Shown here: positions 1-11,183 of the stretch, in pieces
Numbering within the stretch: the stretch's first letter is position 1
Layout of the letters: each line of letters begins with the position of its first letter
From: Owenia fusiformis
Taxonomy: Eukaryota > Annelida > Polychaeta > Sabellida > Oweniidae
Reading direction: 5' to 3'
DNA length: 64,000 nucleotides
Assembly: GCA_903813345.2 (NCBI GenBank)
Contig: CAIIXF020000011.1
Location: 29,816,166 to 29,880,165, forward strand
Notes under the pieces: generated by a model
Database searches by the model: none
Seen by the model: the letters and a program-made list of their open reading frames with translations, nothing else
Told to the model about the DNA's origin: nothing
Position numbers and translations under genes: made by a program

Positions 1-612
1 CAAATCTTTTTCTTATTATTGATTTGATGATATCACCTTCATTGCCATCGGATCTTATATTTTCAAAATATTAAGTTCATGATCGTGATAAACTGTCTGG
101 TCATCAAACAGGTGTGAATCCTGTGTTGGAATTCTCTGAGCTCTATCTCACATCGAAAACCCCCAAAAATTATCATCAAGTATAGGGATGCCAGAGGTCC
201 AAAATACCCTACTGTTTTGATTGTTTGAAAAAAGAATGGAAAAACAAATAATAAAGGTATCGAAACAGGATGAAGTTAAATTAAACATGTTAAATCATTC
301 ATAAACAACAGAAGGTTGGATAAGGTTTGAGTTGCACATAAATATAAACAGACAGGTGGAGAGAAACAGATATCTGGATCAATAGCTCCCGAAAGAGCAA
401 AACAATTTGTTTCTAGTCTGATCAGAGCCTGACTTTAATTAGACAGCACCTCCACAGAGCAATAATAATTTATCCTATACCCAGCAAAACATATTTGATC
501 AAATCACTGAATGTGAATATTTCCTGAGGGAAATAACTTGGCAGTAGTAGTAGTAGTGTCGATCTCCTTTATCCAAAAACTATTTCATGATACTATTTTC
601 ATCGTATAACTA
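1..612. other. Gene-free AT-rich stretch
   Basis: No open frame with coding character and no repeat that I recognise. It ends at the first small inverted-repeat element. Confidence 0.5.
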
Positions 613-614
613 TA

Positions 615-753
615 CAGTAAAACCTGTCTAAGTGGAACACCTTTGGTACCTCTAAATAAAAAGGGTTCAACTTAGAAAGAGTTCCACTTAGGAGGTATTC
701 TACTGACAGAGGTTTTCCACTTCTAGAGGTGCTCCACTTTACAGGTTTCACTG
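615..753. mobile_element. MITE, CAGTAAAACCTGT-end family (copy 1)
   Basis: The copy begins CAGTAAAACCTGTCTAAG and ends in the inverted counterpart CAGGTTTCACTG, with TA on both sides, as expected for Tc1/mariner-type insertion. The interior is a degenerate series of GTGGAACACCT / AGTTCCACTTA motifs pointing in both directions. It has no coding capacity. At least five more copies lie in the window (9.5, 9.7, 20.0, 23.2 and 60.6 kb). Confidence 0.8.
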
Positions 754-755
754 TA

Positions 756-2970
756 TTTTGAATTTGGAGGACCTTTTGGAAATTCTTTCTTGTTTTTAAA
801 TGTTACCACAGTTGTTTAAGAACAATTAAAGTTTTTGCCAAAATGCTATTTTTGTGGAAAATGGAGGCTACGGAGCAGTCATTTTGAATAAGAACTATGA
901 GCATAAGAACTGATATTTGAATTGAGCACAAGAATTGATATAAAGGCATCAATCTATAGAATTTGAACCAAATCTGCAAATCAGTATTTGAGTAATCAAA
1001 TCATTTTGAATTGAGTGGCCATATTGAAAATTCCTTCACCATTAGATGTTTACTTTAGCCTATAGAATTTCAACAGAATTGGATAACTGGTTTTACAGTT
1101 ATCACTTGGACTCACTTACTAAAAGACAAACAGATGGCATAAAAAAAGAGGGCTTCTCTGTATTACTTGGTTTTTGTTAAGTGGGATGATGACACGATCA
1201 TCTGACGCAAATACCTGACATCCCACATATGTGACATTACCACCTGCATTAGATAATTGTGAATATCATGTTTAACTGAAATACTTTATGCTGGTATTTG
1301 AGTAATCATATTGTGCTGCCATATTGGAAACTCCTTCCCGAGTAATGTCCTATTCCCATGACAAATGTAACCCATACAATTTGGATCAAATCAAATAATT
1401 GGTACTGAAGTTCTCGAAAAGAAAAGTTCTTCGTCCCCACACAAGGCATTTTGCACCCTGTAAACAATGAGAAGATCGGTCTGGTTTCAAACTCAGCATA
1501 GACCTTGACATTCTTGAAGAGTGGGCACTAAGTTGTACTCTATAAAACCTTTTATTTGTATTCTCGCGATATCTCATTTTATGTAAATTGCAGAAGTGGC
1601 GCCATTAAAGAATTTTGAAATATCCAACTCTATCATGAATTCTGTATATATATGACCGGGGATCTTTATATTATTTGTACACAATATAGTTATGTCTTTT
1701 TGAAGTCTAGGATGAAAGTAACAAATCTCTCACATGGCATATAGTATATCCTCGACAACCAGACATCACATATGATCACTTCAAATCTGTAAAAAGTTTA
1801 ACAATAGGAAGATTGCATCAAATCCAAATTCAAGATATAGAAATGTAAATTAAAGAAACATTTGTAAGTCTGAAGATGCACTGAACACTTGTAATGATTG
1901 CATATTTAATGTGAGAAACTGACCAGAGATATCCCAGGTATACTACATGACCTGTTGTTTATCTAAATGCTTTTTGTATCAAGTTTCCATTAATTAATTT
2001 ACAAAGTAAAAACAAAGTAAAAGTATAACATATTAATTATAAAATACATGAAAATCACTCCGCCACACAATACCTAAAAAAAGGACATCTATCCCAAAGG
2101 TATCGGAATTGTTTGCATTAATTTTATATGTATTGATTTGGATTAAAGAATTACAAGTGATACCTTGTAGATTCTAACCAATCAATTCTTAGTACCAGTA
2201 TATGCCAAATTCTACATTTTTCTGTATGTTGTCAAAATCTATTTTCAAGTATTACCGGCTCCAATGCAAGTTGGACCTTCTCATAGCCTCACCAGACTCT
2301 TCAGAGCTCTTACATCCCACTTCGTCATAATCGCCATTTGCATATTAGTTCATTTTTGTAACGTTCGTACCCTCAGGGGGGGAGATTTCCCAAAGATAAC
2401 CTTTCATATTGGCACGTTTGACAAATTTTATAAACAGGCCTCATTTGCCATTGAACTGAATCTCCCAATGTTCGCTGTAGTTTTATGAGTGTATGATGTA
2501 CAATACAACGTTAGTTGCTTGATTTATTGCCTCACTGATTGACATTATATTAATTTTGTTTGTCATTTTGCCGGTTGATTTATTGGTAAATAAATTTTGT
2601 TGCTTGTTTGGTTGTTTGCTTGATTGGTTGTGTCACTGGTACGTTGATTGGGATGTCAGTTGGGCGTTTTGAGGCATAAAATGAAAACATCAAATTCCTA
2701 ACCCTTGAAGGAAGGTAGGGTACCCGGTCACCCGGCTACCCAGTTTTTTACACAAACCCTATTTCCACGGTTGGTTGGAAAATTTCTGAACTGTGGCAAA
2801 TTGAACAATATGAGCCAGATGACCAAGATTGGTTTGGGATAAAAAGATCATCCTATAGTTGGCCTCGGGGCCTACACCGGGCAGATATATTATATAGGAT
2901 AATCCCAATATCCTGAACCTCATATAGGATAATCTCTATTTATTCTTAATATAACAAATCTTGATCTTGA
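756..2970. other. Gene-free stretch
   Basis: Only short ATG frames (for example 1,386-1,577 minus and 2,264-2,488 plus), without recognisable domains or splice context. Around 2,700-2,745 there is a short GGTACCCGGT-rich patch that recurs near 41,050-41,100; it is too short to name. Confidence 0.5.
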
Positions 2971-2971
2971 T

Positions 2972-3245
2972 CTGTTTGATCTGTAAAATGAAGTCTCAAA
3001 TATGATTGGTCAGTTCTTGTGCTGCACCAATCTGTATTGCTTCTAAGATTGTCCACTTTGATCATCTCCGTCGCAATACAGAAAATATTCATAAGGAGGG
3101 GGCATTCTCACACAATAAAAACACTATAGAATGATTTAAAGTGCAATACAGGATATATTCTGCTCTTGATATTCAATATTGGCACTCAACTTTGTCTCGT
3201 TTCAATGTATTGCACTTCAAATCATTCAATAACTTATACTATAGT
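2972..3245. repeat. Dispersed palindromic repeat P (copy 1)
   Basis: The block starting GATCTGTAAAATGAA recurs at 43,063-43,413 with about the same order of segments: TGATTGGTCAGTTCTT, then ATTGATCATCTCCGT, then an inverted pair around TAGAATGATTTAAAGTGCAA and TTGCACTTCAAATCATTC. The last pair makes the right half fold back on itself. There is no coding capacity. It is probably a non-autonomous DNA element; its ends and target duplication are not clear. Confidence 0.65.
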
Positions 3246-3439
3246 GACATCTTTCATAGTAAATAACAATACTCAGTTTAAATACAAGATTAGCATTATG
3301 CATATGACATCTTTACAATCAAGATATTACAAACCACACTTTCTTTTCTTCATCACACCATTCAAGTAAATAGATGGAAGGATTGCATAGATAGAAGTCT
3401 CCTTTACTACTTTATAAAAAATAGTTCATTGCTTAAAAT

Positions 3440-3740
3440 CCCTTTGTACAATTACAATAATGAGAGACCTAGACATGTTGTGTTTATGCTGTTTTGTTCC
3501 AATGAGGTTCGGAAAGATGCTTGATACCGAGAACTAAAGAAGTGTCTGATGTGTTTTCTAAACAATATAGAGAAAAGTATGTATATATATTCTAATTATA
3601 TTGTTACCATTCAAAAGTCGATCATTAAATTGACAATGTGTAAGAATTTTTTGATGACTGGTTTAAGAGAAATGTGTGTTCAAAAAGTTCACCATATCAT
3701 ACCAATCCTTTACATAAATTGTGCATTTTAAACCTTTCAA
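3440..3740 (+). repeat. Dispersed repeat Q (copy 1, + orientation)
   Basis: Matches in reverse complement the segment near 61,380-61,665, and more weakly in direct orientation 62,190-62,470. Shared landmarks are TTGTTCCAATGAGGTTCGGA, CCATTCAAAAG..GATCATTAAATTGAC, GACTGGTTTAAGAGAAA and TCACCATATCATACCAATCC. Short open frames inside it (3,549-3,731; 3,674-3,865) are not conserved in frame with the other copies, so I treat it as non-coding repeat. Confidence 0.65.
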
Positions 3741-3744
3741 ACTA

Positions 3745-4306
3745 TACAAACTGTTCGTTGTTATTAATTTTCGACAAATTTTACAAAATTGCTTTTTTCC
3801 TTTTTTGTAGGGAGGGGGCACACTCTGGCTATGCCCATGAATTTATCTATTACAAGTCAAAATGATCCAGTTATGAACTGCCATCTAAACAAGCAAGAAC
3901 CTGAAAAACACACCCTTAATACAACTTTTAGATTTACCAATGCCATCTTTCTCTCATATGATATTTAATTTTACTGAACCATACCTAAAATATAAAATGT
4001 TCTGTGTCACCATCTGATTGAAACTCCACAAAATGTATTCCTAGCAGTATTCTGGTGTTTGAGCACTTCACTTCTATATTCATTGAATCACAAAAATTAT
4101 ATATAGCAAGCAACTACCATTCTAATTGATTACAGTCTGAACTGGGGTTATTTAAAAACTCATAGCCTTTGATTTTCAAATCATGTTGCTTGCAATGCAG
4201 CTTTTCAATTTCTCATTTTCTGGCAGCCATTTTGAAATTCACAGTGAACTATATTATGTTTACAAATTCTTTAAGTTGTTTACCATCATCCAACCAAATA
4301 TGAACC
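3745..4306. other. Gene-free stretch
   Basis: No feature recognised between repeat Q and the first TGACCT-array element. Confidence 0.5.
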
Positions 4307-4631
4307 AGGCATTAACATGACAAAATGTCACAAACTTTCGAGATTTTGAAAAAAAAGTTTGAAGCAAGTTGAAAAAACACCTTTTTGACCTTGAGAAGGT
4401 CAATTTAAATCTTAAGTCAGATTTGAACTTCTGATAACTTGTAGATGATTTTGAAAAAAAATGGTTAATTTGAAGCAAATTGGAGTCAAAATACCTTTTT
4501 GACCTTTTTAAAATTTTAAGAATTTGTTACAGACGCCAACCGCTGCCCACCACCCGCCAACCACCAACTGCGGCCACAAAAAATGGAGACCAAGCATAAC
4601 AATATGCCACCACTTCTTGGTGCTGAAAAAA
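4307..4631 (+). mobile_element. TGACCT-array element (copy A, short)
   Basis: The head AGGCATTAACATGACAAAAT is followed by about one and a half degenerate core units (TTTTTGACCTTGAGAAGGTC, GATGATTTTGAAAAAAA). The tail is rich in CCAACCGCC-type words and closes with ACAATATGCCACCACTTCTTGGTG. Head and tail match the long copy at 35,697-37,558. The terminal GGTGGTGACA of better copies is degraded here to TTGGTGCTGA. No ORF. See the 35.7-kb copy for structure and half-site content. Confidence 0.75.
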
Positions 4632-5490
4632 CAAAATTGGTTTTTGAATTTTCACACAAAAGGATTAACAGACTGACGTACTAGTGGAGGCTTCACTCTA
4701 CATAACTTCAGTCATGAAATAATAATGCCATGGAGAGATACTTTTAGCTGTTATTAATATTTATTTATACAAATCCAGAAAGATATATTTATATTTGAAG
4801 TTAATTATTTCCTGAAAATCTCAAGCTTTGATTAACAAACCACAGAGTGTTAGATAAAATTATTTTCTAATGCCAAGGAAAACACAGCATGAATGTACAA
4901 CACAATTGTGAACGTGACTGGAGGGGGAACAATGCTATTTAAATTGCAATTGTAATCCAAATGCAGCAGGGCATACTTCCTATGATGTATTTCCTTACAC
5001 CAGGGAGTATATTAAAGTGACTGAGATTTTTCTCTTTGACAGAGCACAATCAAAAAGCAAATACTAATCTTTCATCATGTCATTCTCAACATCACCACAT
5101 GATATAACTAGACAACAGTAACACCAAAGCGTAGCAAATCCCATCCAACAGCCATGGCTGGCATTTTTACAAACGAAGTATATAGCAAAAGTCTTAAAAT
5201 AACACCCTGCTTATAGTATTCACATACCAAGTATGAAAAAATGCTCTACTACTTTTTGAGTTATAATAAAAAACGCTCTTTAGTTTCTTCTTTCTTGGTC
5301 TTCTTTCTTCCTATTACTTTTCCTCTTTGATCTTGTTTGGTGTCTGGTCTACAGATTTGTGACTACACGTCGGTGCTTTAAAGCTTTTTCTATCAGTAAC
5401 ACTTCCATTCCCCTTTGTCTTTATCGATGTTTGTTTTTTGCTATTTTCCTTCTAAAGTTTACCTTCATTTCGGAGACTGGTATCTAAATT
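4632..5490. other. Gene-free stretch
   Basis: Nothing recognised. The last 200 bases are CT-rich on the plus strand (AG-rich on minus) and could be the decayed 3' end of the retroelement that follows on the minus strand. Confidence 0.4.
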
Positions 5491-5499
5491 CTGTTCATT

Positions 5500-6255
5500 C
5501 TTGTTGTTTTTCTCATTTCCTTATTAGTCAGATAACTCTGACCATATCTTTAATATTTGATTTTTTGGCTTTTTGTATTTTATCTGTATCCATTTATTTT
5601 TAGCAATTGTCTTTTTGATGTATGCCGACAGTGTTTCTTTCGTATATCCTTGAGATATTAATTTTTTCCCCAACAACTTGATTCTTTTGAAAGCAATTTT
5701 TTTCATCACTACAGACTCTTGATATTCTGATTATCTGTGACACAGAGACTCCATATGATTGTTTTCTTGGAATGTTTCTTGAAAGGTCTGGATAGGAAAC
5801 TCTATTATTTGTGTAGTAATTTTCTTGTGTTCTATTGTTAGTTTCATGTCGAGAAATGTTGCTTCCTTGTTGTTGGCATTTTCTTTGTTCAGTTTGAGTT
5901 CAGGAGGGTATATAGTTTCCCTGTCTTTTTCTAAATTGTCATCATTATTTATACTGCATAAGTCATCTATGGATCGAGCTGTTTTATTAATTTCATTGCT
6001 CCTCTGTAGTCTTCTTTAAACATTTTTTACATTGCTGTATACTCATATGCATAAAGATATAAATTTGCCATATATGGTGCTGGATCTATTCCCAACAGTA
6101 TTCAATAATTTTATTCTATTTGTTGCATTACTTTGTTTCCAGCTTTAAAATATGCATTATCCACAATGAAGTCTACTAGTTTCAAACAATCTTCTTTACT
6201 AAATGTTGTCCTTTTAGTTCCAGATCCTCCACATTTTGCATCTTAGCAATTTACA
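5500..6255 (-). pseudogene. Penelope-type reverse transcriptase relic
   Basis: Reading the minus strand from about 6,225 downwards gives, with stops and frame breaks, KRTTFSKEDCLKLVDFIVDN, then NKVMQQI, then GIDPAPYMANLYLYAYEY. This is the RT segment that in intact relatives reads like GIPMG-x-x-x-AP-x-x-ANLFL. It is followed by DDL (after a break), IYPPELKLNKEN and KEATFLDMKLTIE. The C-terminal part remains open as a 61-codon frame (5,524-5,709) beginning KKIAFKRIKLLGKKLISQGY. The order (fingers, GIPMG-like motif, DD-L, PPEL..KEN, ATFLD, basic C-terminal helix) is that of Penelope-like retroelement RTs as I know them. At least three in-frame stops show it is dead. No GIY-YIG domain was found downstream. 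A related RT family cannot be excluded without a profile search. Confidence 0.7.
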
Positions 6256-6280
6256 CTAATTTTTTGATTTCTTCCACAGA

Positions 6281-6570
6281 CGGACGTAGCCGTTCCCTAT
6301 ATCCCTCCAAACTAATGGGATAATAATAACTATTAAATGTCATCAAGATTGAAAACCTTATATTTTTGCATCAAAAGTGCAAAGATCATTTCACATTGTG
6401 ACAACAGGGAGAATCAGTCTTACGCTGCCAATTAATTTTCTCAGTAATACATAAGACACGTCTATGAACCAAAACAAGATTGATTTCCCCCTGATGACGG
6501 CTTCTCTACGTTCTCTATATCTCCATGAACTTCGTTTGGTGGGATAAGTGAATGATAACTTGGTTAAGTA
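6281..6570. repeat. Two degenerate copies of a CCCTCCAAACTTCGTTTGATGG-like repeat
   Basis: The segments 6,281-6,340 and 6,493-6,560 share the order GACGG..., TCC(C/A)TATATC(C/T)CTCCA, AAC(T/TTCGTT)TGGTGGGAT, AATAATAA. A third copy lies at about 50,690-50,745. The minus-strand frame 6,391-6,624 derives from this repeat and is not a gene. Element class unknown. Confidence 0.4.
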
Positions 6571-6624
6571 ATAATAGTATAAACAACACCCCCACCCTCT
6601 CCTTCGAAATATTCTTTGTGACAT

Positions 6625-7027
6625 TCTATGAAAGAAAAGAAAATATATATGTTATTGAACTGACAATATTACTGTCAACCAATTGTGTTGGTCAAAATGT
6701 AGAAGTCATGGGATTTTGATCCAGCAATTAAGTCTTATAATATATAAACTAGGTGTTCCAGTATTTAATGTAGATGAAGCCACAATCTACATAATATGTA
6801 AAAATGAGAACTGAATTCAAAATCAGAACAATTTTCTTGAGTCTGAGTGTAAACTGAGTTAGAAATCAGGAAATCGAGACAGTGATCACAAAAGAGTAAG
6901 CTCATTAGCAAATATACACAATGGAATCAACAGTCATTGACAAACATTACGACAAGACATTTATTAACATTATACAAGGATCAGAATTTAAAGCAGTCAT
7001 AAAGAGTCTTTTGACCCAAAATGAAAC
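6625..7027. other. Gene-free stretch
   Basis: AT-rich sequence with no supported feature. Confidence 0.5.
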
Positions 7028-7700
7028 ACGGAATTAACATAACAAAATGTCACCACCCAATTGCTCACAATCAGTAGATATGTTTTGGCAGCAATTCTAT
7101 TACATGTAGTTTAATCCAAAGTCTGATTTGAATTTCTGAAAACTCTGATCTGAAAAAAATTTGTCAATTTGAAGCAAGTTGGAAAAAACCTTTTTGACCT
7201 TGAGAACGTAATTAAAGGTCAAATCATTTTTTACCTTAAAAATCTCATTGAAGGTCAAATCTATAGTCAGATTTGAACTTGTAAATGATTTTGAAATAAT
7301 TGTCAATTTGAAGCAAGTTGAAAACAGATCTTTTTGACCTTTCTTTGACCTTGAGAAGGCATGAAGGTCAAATCTTCAATCTTAAGTCAGATTTGAACTT
7401 CTGATAATTTGTAGATGATTTTGAAAAAAGGGTCAATTTGAACCAAGTTGAGAAATCTTTCAACTTTTTTTACCTTGAAAAGTTCATTTAGGTCAAATCT
7501 TCTAAAACTTGTACATGATTTTGAAAAAATTAAAGTCAGTCTAAATAGTATTTGTTAAGTTATTGCAAGTTTTAAGAATTTGTTACAGACACCAACCGCC
7601 ATCGCCCGATCGCAAACCACCAACCACAACCACCATCCACCAACACAAAAAACAGAGACCATAACAATATGTCATCACTTTTTGGTGGTGACATAAAAAC
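7028..7700 (+). mobile_element. TGACCT-array element (copy B, about 4 units)
   Basis: Begins GGAATTAACATAACAAAATG + TCACCACCC and ends ACAATATGTCATCACTTTTT + GGTGGTGACATAAAAAC, so TGTCACCACC at the head is inverted at the tail as GGTGGTGACA. In between are about four decayed units with GTCAATTTGAAGCAAGTTG, TTTTTGACCTTGAGAA and AGTCAGATTTGAACTT. The units are more diverged from one another than in the 35.7-kb copy, so this copy is older or has not been homogenised. The minus-strand frame 7,100-7,306 reads through these units and is not a gene. Confidence 0.85.
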
Positions 7701-7708
7701 AAATGTTA

Positions 7709-7752
7709 AATTCTATTTTTGGTGAATACATGTGACACTTTTACAAGTCTTA
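7709..7752. repeat. Half-copy of the 29.5-kb palindrome
   Basis: TTCTATTTTTGGTGAATACA..GTGACACTTTTACAAG resembles the left half of the perfect foldback at 29,505-29,642 (ACTCTATTTTCGGTGAATACCTGTAGCACTTTCACAAG). The right half is missing. Confidence 0.5.
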
Positions 7753-9481
7753 GAAATATTTGTTCAATATTCATATGGTAGAAATCAATAAATAAACGAA
7801 TTGAGCCAATTTCCATGTTTCTGTCAGTTTTTATTTTCTCTTATTGAATTTGAAATGAAGGGCAATATCCTAGTAATGGCGTTGACACAAGTAACTAATG
7901 CACAAGTCTGGTTTATAGCATGTCTTAATAGTTTAGTAGAAAAGTGATGAAGTATATAGCACCATATAAGACACTTATCAGGGACTAAAAGCTTGTTTGG
8001 TTTACAAAATATTTCTTGACTTCTATCACATTTAAATATTATTGGTGAATTCTGAAACATCATGTTTCTGTCTTGCAACATAAGACTGCTAATTATAGAG
8101 AATTCTTGTATTTTCTTGTATCTTCTGAAGCACAAATAAGATGATGATACAAAAATGATACAATTATTGTGATTTATTCTTGAATAAAATATATTTAATT
8201 TGAGAATAATATAGCCATACTTTGAAAAGATCTCAAATTGCTGCATATAAGAATACTGGATGCCCATTTTGGATTTTCTGAGGCCTGAATCTGAAAAATG
8301 GAGTATATGTGAAAAATAGACTTTCTGACTTAGGTCACAAAATTCCAAACAGTAATAAGTGTTACTTTAATTGGAAATTAAAGAATAAGATTTTTCAGAA
8401 AAATTCCACATCAGTCTGCCATTTTGAATTTTACAAGGCACAAATCTGAAAAATTTTCAATTTTCCCTTTCATTTGAGTATAATAAAGTCATACATTACG
8501 GCGATCTAAAAAGTAATGAAAATTTCTGTTTTCTTGGCCCCCTTTCTTGAAAAACATTGAATATATGTTAAATAGATAAAATGTGAAATAAATCATATTG
8601 GAACTCCAACATTTAATGTTTGCAAAATATAAACGGCCTTGATTATCAAACTTAATACACATACTCTAATTTCATATATAGATATGTCCATAAAATGTCT
8701 CTTAAATCTTTTTTATTTTTCCTGCAATTCTATATAATATTATTGTTACACTTGGGTTATATTTGCTTGGGAAACATGACAATGGTATCATGTAGCAGAT
8801 CAAAATCAGTTCATAAAGGTAAAAATATCAATGAATTGTTTTATTTATGGGGATTTTACAATTGTTCATAATAATAAGGTATAATCACCTTAGAAAATTA
8901 GCGTTAAGATAAATGTTAATCAACCACACCTTAATAATCCAAGTAAGAATATATATTATATAAGTATAAAGTTTCAACATCAAAGAGAATGTGTTTGGGA
9001 GAATCAAATTGTCAATGAGGAGATTCAGGATATTTTTATGAAAAATCTTTGTTTCTCACATTTAAAGGTCATTGTCTGATAACGGTATAATTGATGATCT
9101 TTCGCTATCCCAGTGTCGGGTCACTTGTTGTTGATAATCAATCTTATCGCATGCAGGGAGACATTTCTTAATTTGTGAAATTAAATTGTCTTTCCCAATA
9201 TAGGCATTTATGTTGTGAAAGACAGCTGATATTCAAGAGATGTGATTTAGGCTATTTAGGAATAACTTTTATAGTGATATGTATGTTCCATAAAGATGAT
9301 CTCTAACTCTCTTAACTTGTATATATTTGAAAAGTATGTTCAGTACATCAATTATGTGATAGTTCTGATGAGATAAAATATGATGATAATCACGATTTGA
9401 AATGTGAGTAGAAAAAAATAGAAAAATGTTGAAACAACCAAAATAAAATTCATACTATTTTTGCCCAAATGTTCAGTGTTG
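7753..9481. other. Gene-free stretch containing one 174-codon open frame
   Basis: The minus-strand frame 7,824-8,348 is the longest open frame outside the two real genes. Its translation is rich in I, F, Y, N, K, S and C as expected from AT-rich noncoding DNA. It has no recognisable domain or signal peptide and no promoter that I can see. Its 3' part resembles neighbouring diverged repeats (CATTTTGGATTTTCTGAGGC near 8,265; CATTTTGAATTTTACAAGGC near 8,420). I do not call it a gene. Confidence 0.45.
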
Positions 9482-9603
9482 CGAGGTATTCACTAAAGAG
9501 AGGGTAATTTATACAGAAGTCAATAGAGTATGTAAGGAGGAAGGGTGTCTACTAGAGACAGGTGTTCACTAGAGAGAGGTGTTCACTAAGACATGTTTTA
9601 CTG
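9482..9603. mobile_element. MITE, CAGTAAAACCTGT-end family (copy 2, left end lost)
   Basis: The right end ACATGTTTTACTG is followed by TA. The interior contains GTGTTCACTAGAGAGAGGTG motifs shared with copies at 9,693 and 23,207. The left terminus is not recognisable. Confidence 0.7.
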
Positions 9604-9692
9604 TACTCCAACGATTACTTGGATCAGTGTAATAAAAGTCTACCATTTATCATCTTGTGCTCCAAAATGTTCTTCTAAGAAAAAGGTAACTA

Positions 9693-9826
9693 CAGTAAAA
9701 CCTGTATATAGTAAACACTATACAAGGTATTTTAGACAAGAGTCAATGTAAAATGTGTCTTGAAATGATGTTCCCTAAACACATGTGTTTACTAGAGAGA
9801 AGTGTTCACTAAGACAGGTTTTACTG
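9693..9826. mobile_element. MITE, CAGTAAAACCTGT-end family (copy 3)
   Basis: Starts CAGTAAAACCTGTATATAGT and ends AAGACAGGTTTTACTG with TA on both sides. The termini are an almost perfect inverted repeat. It lies only 89 bases from copy 2. Confidence 0.85.
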
Positions 9827-9989
9827 TAGTAGGTATCCTAAAGTAACCTTCCGCAACAAAAAAGTTGGCCATTTAGATTTTGATTCACTTCTGTACTTCA
9901 AAATCTAATTGGTATTCCTTTTAGGAACCTTGTTATATTTCAATGCAACTTTTTTAAAAGAAATAATTCTTAAGCTAAGGCTAATAAAA

Positions 9990-10080
9990 AAAATGCTTAT
10001 AGATAGATAGACTGATAGGTAAATGGACAGGTGGGTGGGAGGATGGATGGACGAATGGACAGAAGATGGATGAATATAAG
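9990..10080. repeat. GATA/GGAT/GGAC-type microsatellite
   Basis: Degenerate tetranucleotide run (GATAGATAGACTGATAGG, then GGATGGATGGACGAATGG). The minus-strand open frame 9,905-10,204 translates through this run (alternating S/I/H/P/Y residues) and is not a gene. Confidence 0.85.
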
Positions 10081-10390
10081 TCAGTCTATTGTACTCACTA
10101 TTATCTAAGGCAGAACATAAATCTGAAACTTCATATCCTTTCAAATCGTGCAATAACACCAATAGGAAGGAAGCTCGCCAACAATGACTTGTAACAATAT
10201 ACACTTAAAAAGCCCAAAATATCGATTGGTCCTTTTGTTACTCAATGTTCAGTGTTCGTGTTGTTTCAAGCAGGCACCTCCTACAGAATGGCTTCATGTT
10301 GTTAATATAATCTTATTGAGAAATACCTCAAGCAGGGTAGGCTAGTGTACTGCTATGATGAAAGATGGTGTATGGTAATACTAAGTGGCT

Positions 10391-10585
10391 TATATATAAA
10401 GAGATTCCACACTGAAGCAGAAGATCAGGGGAAGATCTAACTGGAAGACACTTAAGCTCTATTCCATTGTTTGTATGAATAATCAAGCAAGCGAGACAAT
10501 CTCAAAAAGGAATCTCAAACTGAATGCAGACTAGGCGAATCTGATATTAGAGCTGAACAAGATGATCTTCTAAACACAATGTACG
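10391..10585 (+). promoter_or_regulatory. Possible TATA promoter and first exon
   Basis: A TATATATAAA box (10,391-10,400) is followed about 25-30 bases later by a pyrimidine-flanked CA (CCACACTGAAG) suitable as an initiator. The next 160 bases are purine-rich and less AT-rich than the surroundings. At 10,579 an ATG is followed by TACG and a consensus donor GGTAGG, so a first exon could end at 10,585 in phase 1. No downstream exon could be assigned. The 24.0-kb gene is the next one on this strand, but a link is unproven. Confidence 0.25.
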
Positions 10586-11075
10586 GTAGGTCTTACTTCA
10601 TTTTATTTCATTGAGATAATTTTTATTTACGATTTTTGACAATTTTTATAAAATAACTGCTAAATCATATATAAATAAAATATCAGTCTTGGTAGTATCT
10701 TAATTGGGTGATACATATGCATTCTAATATGATGTGTTGTATTTTAATAACAGAGTGTATCCATCAAATTAAAATATCACATTTACCATTTTGATTTTCA
10801 TTATTTTCATATAACTACACAGTAATTTCAATTTTATTATACTTTTCAATTTGAATTTTTTTGAATTTTCTCATAGATTTACTATATTTCAGGGTAATAC
10901 CAGATTCATTCTACTTTTTATAATTGTTTTAATATCAATAAGTTGGAGAGTAGTTATTTCTAAACTTTTCAAAGATTTGATATAATTCTTTTCATTCAAC
11001 ACATTTATGACAACCTTTTCTAATTGTGCCAAAGATGTTCACCTGTTAGTTCTAACAATAATAGCTGAAGATTCC
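10586..11075. other. Gene-free stretch
   Basis: Very AT-rich, with no supported feature. Confidence 0.5.
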
Positions 11076-11183
11076 TTTAAACCTTGAAAGGTAAACTTGT
11101 TTTCATAGCCTTCGGATAAGTCACTGACAAAGGATACAGTAATACCAGAAAGCGATGAAAACTAGTTTACTTTTCAAGGTTAG
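11076..11183. repeat. Small imperfect foldback
   Basis: AACCTTGAAAGGTAAACTTG..TTTTCAT is mirrored as ATGAAAACTAG.TTTACTTTTCAAGGTT. A stem of about 28 bp surrounds a loop of about 50 bases. Possibly a small MITE; target duplication not clear. Confidence 0.6.

Noticed and set aside
7824-8348. 174-codon minus-strand open frame
   Set aside because: Composition is that of AT-rich noncoding DNA (I, F, Y, N, K, S), no domain or signal, and part resembles neighbouring diverged repeats.
9905-10204. 99-codon minus-strand frame
   Set aside because: Runs through a GGAT-type microsatellite (Ser/Ile/His/Pro runs).
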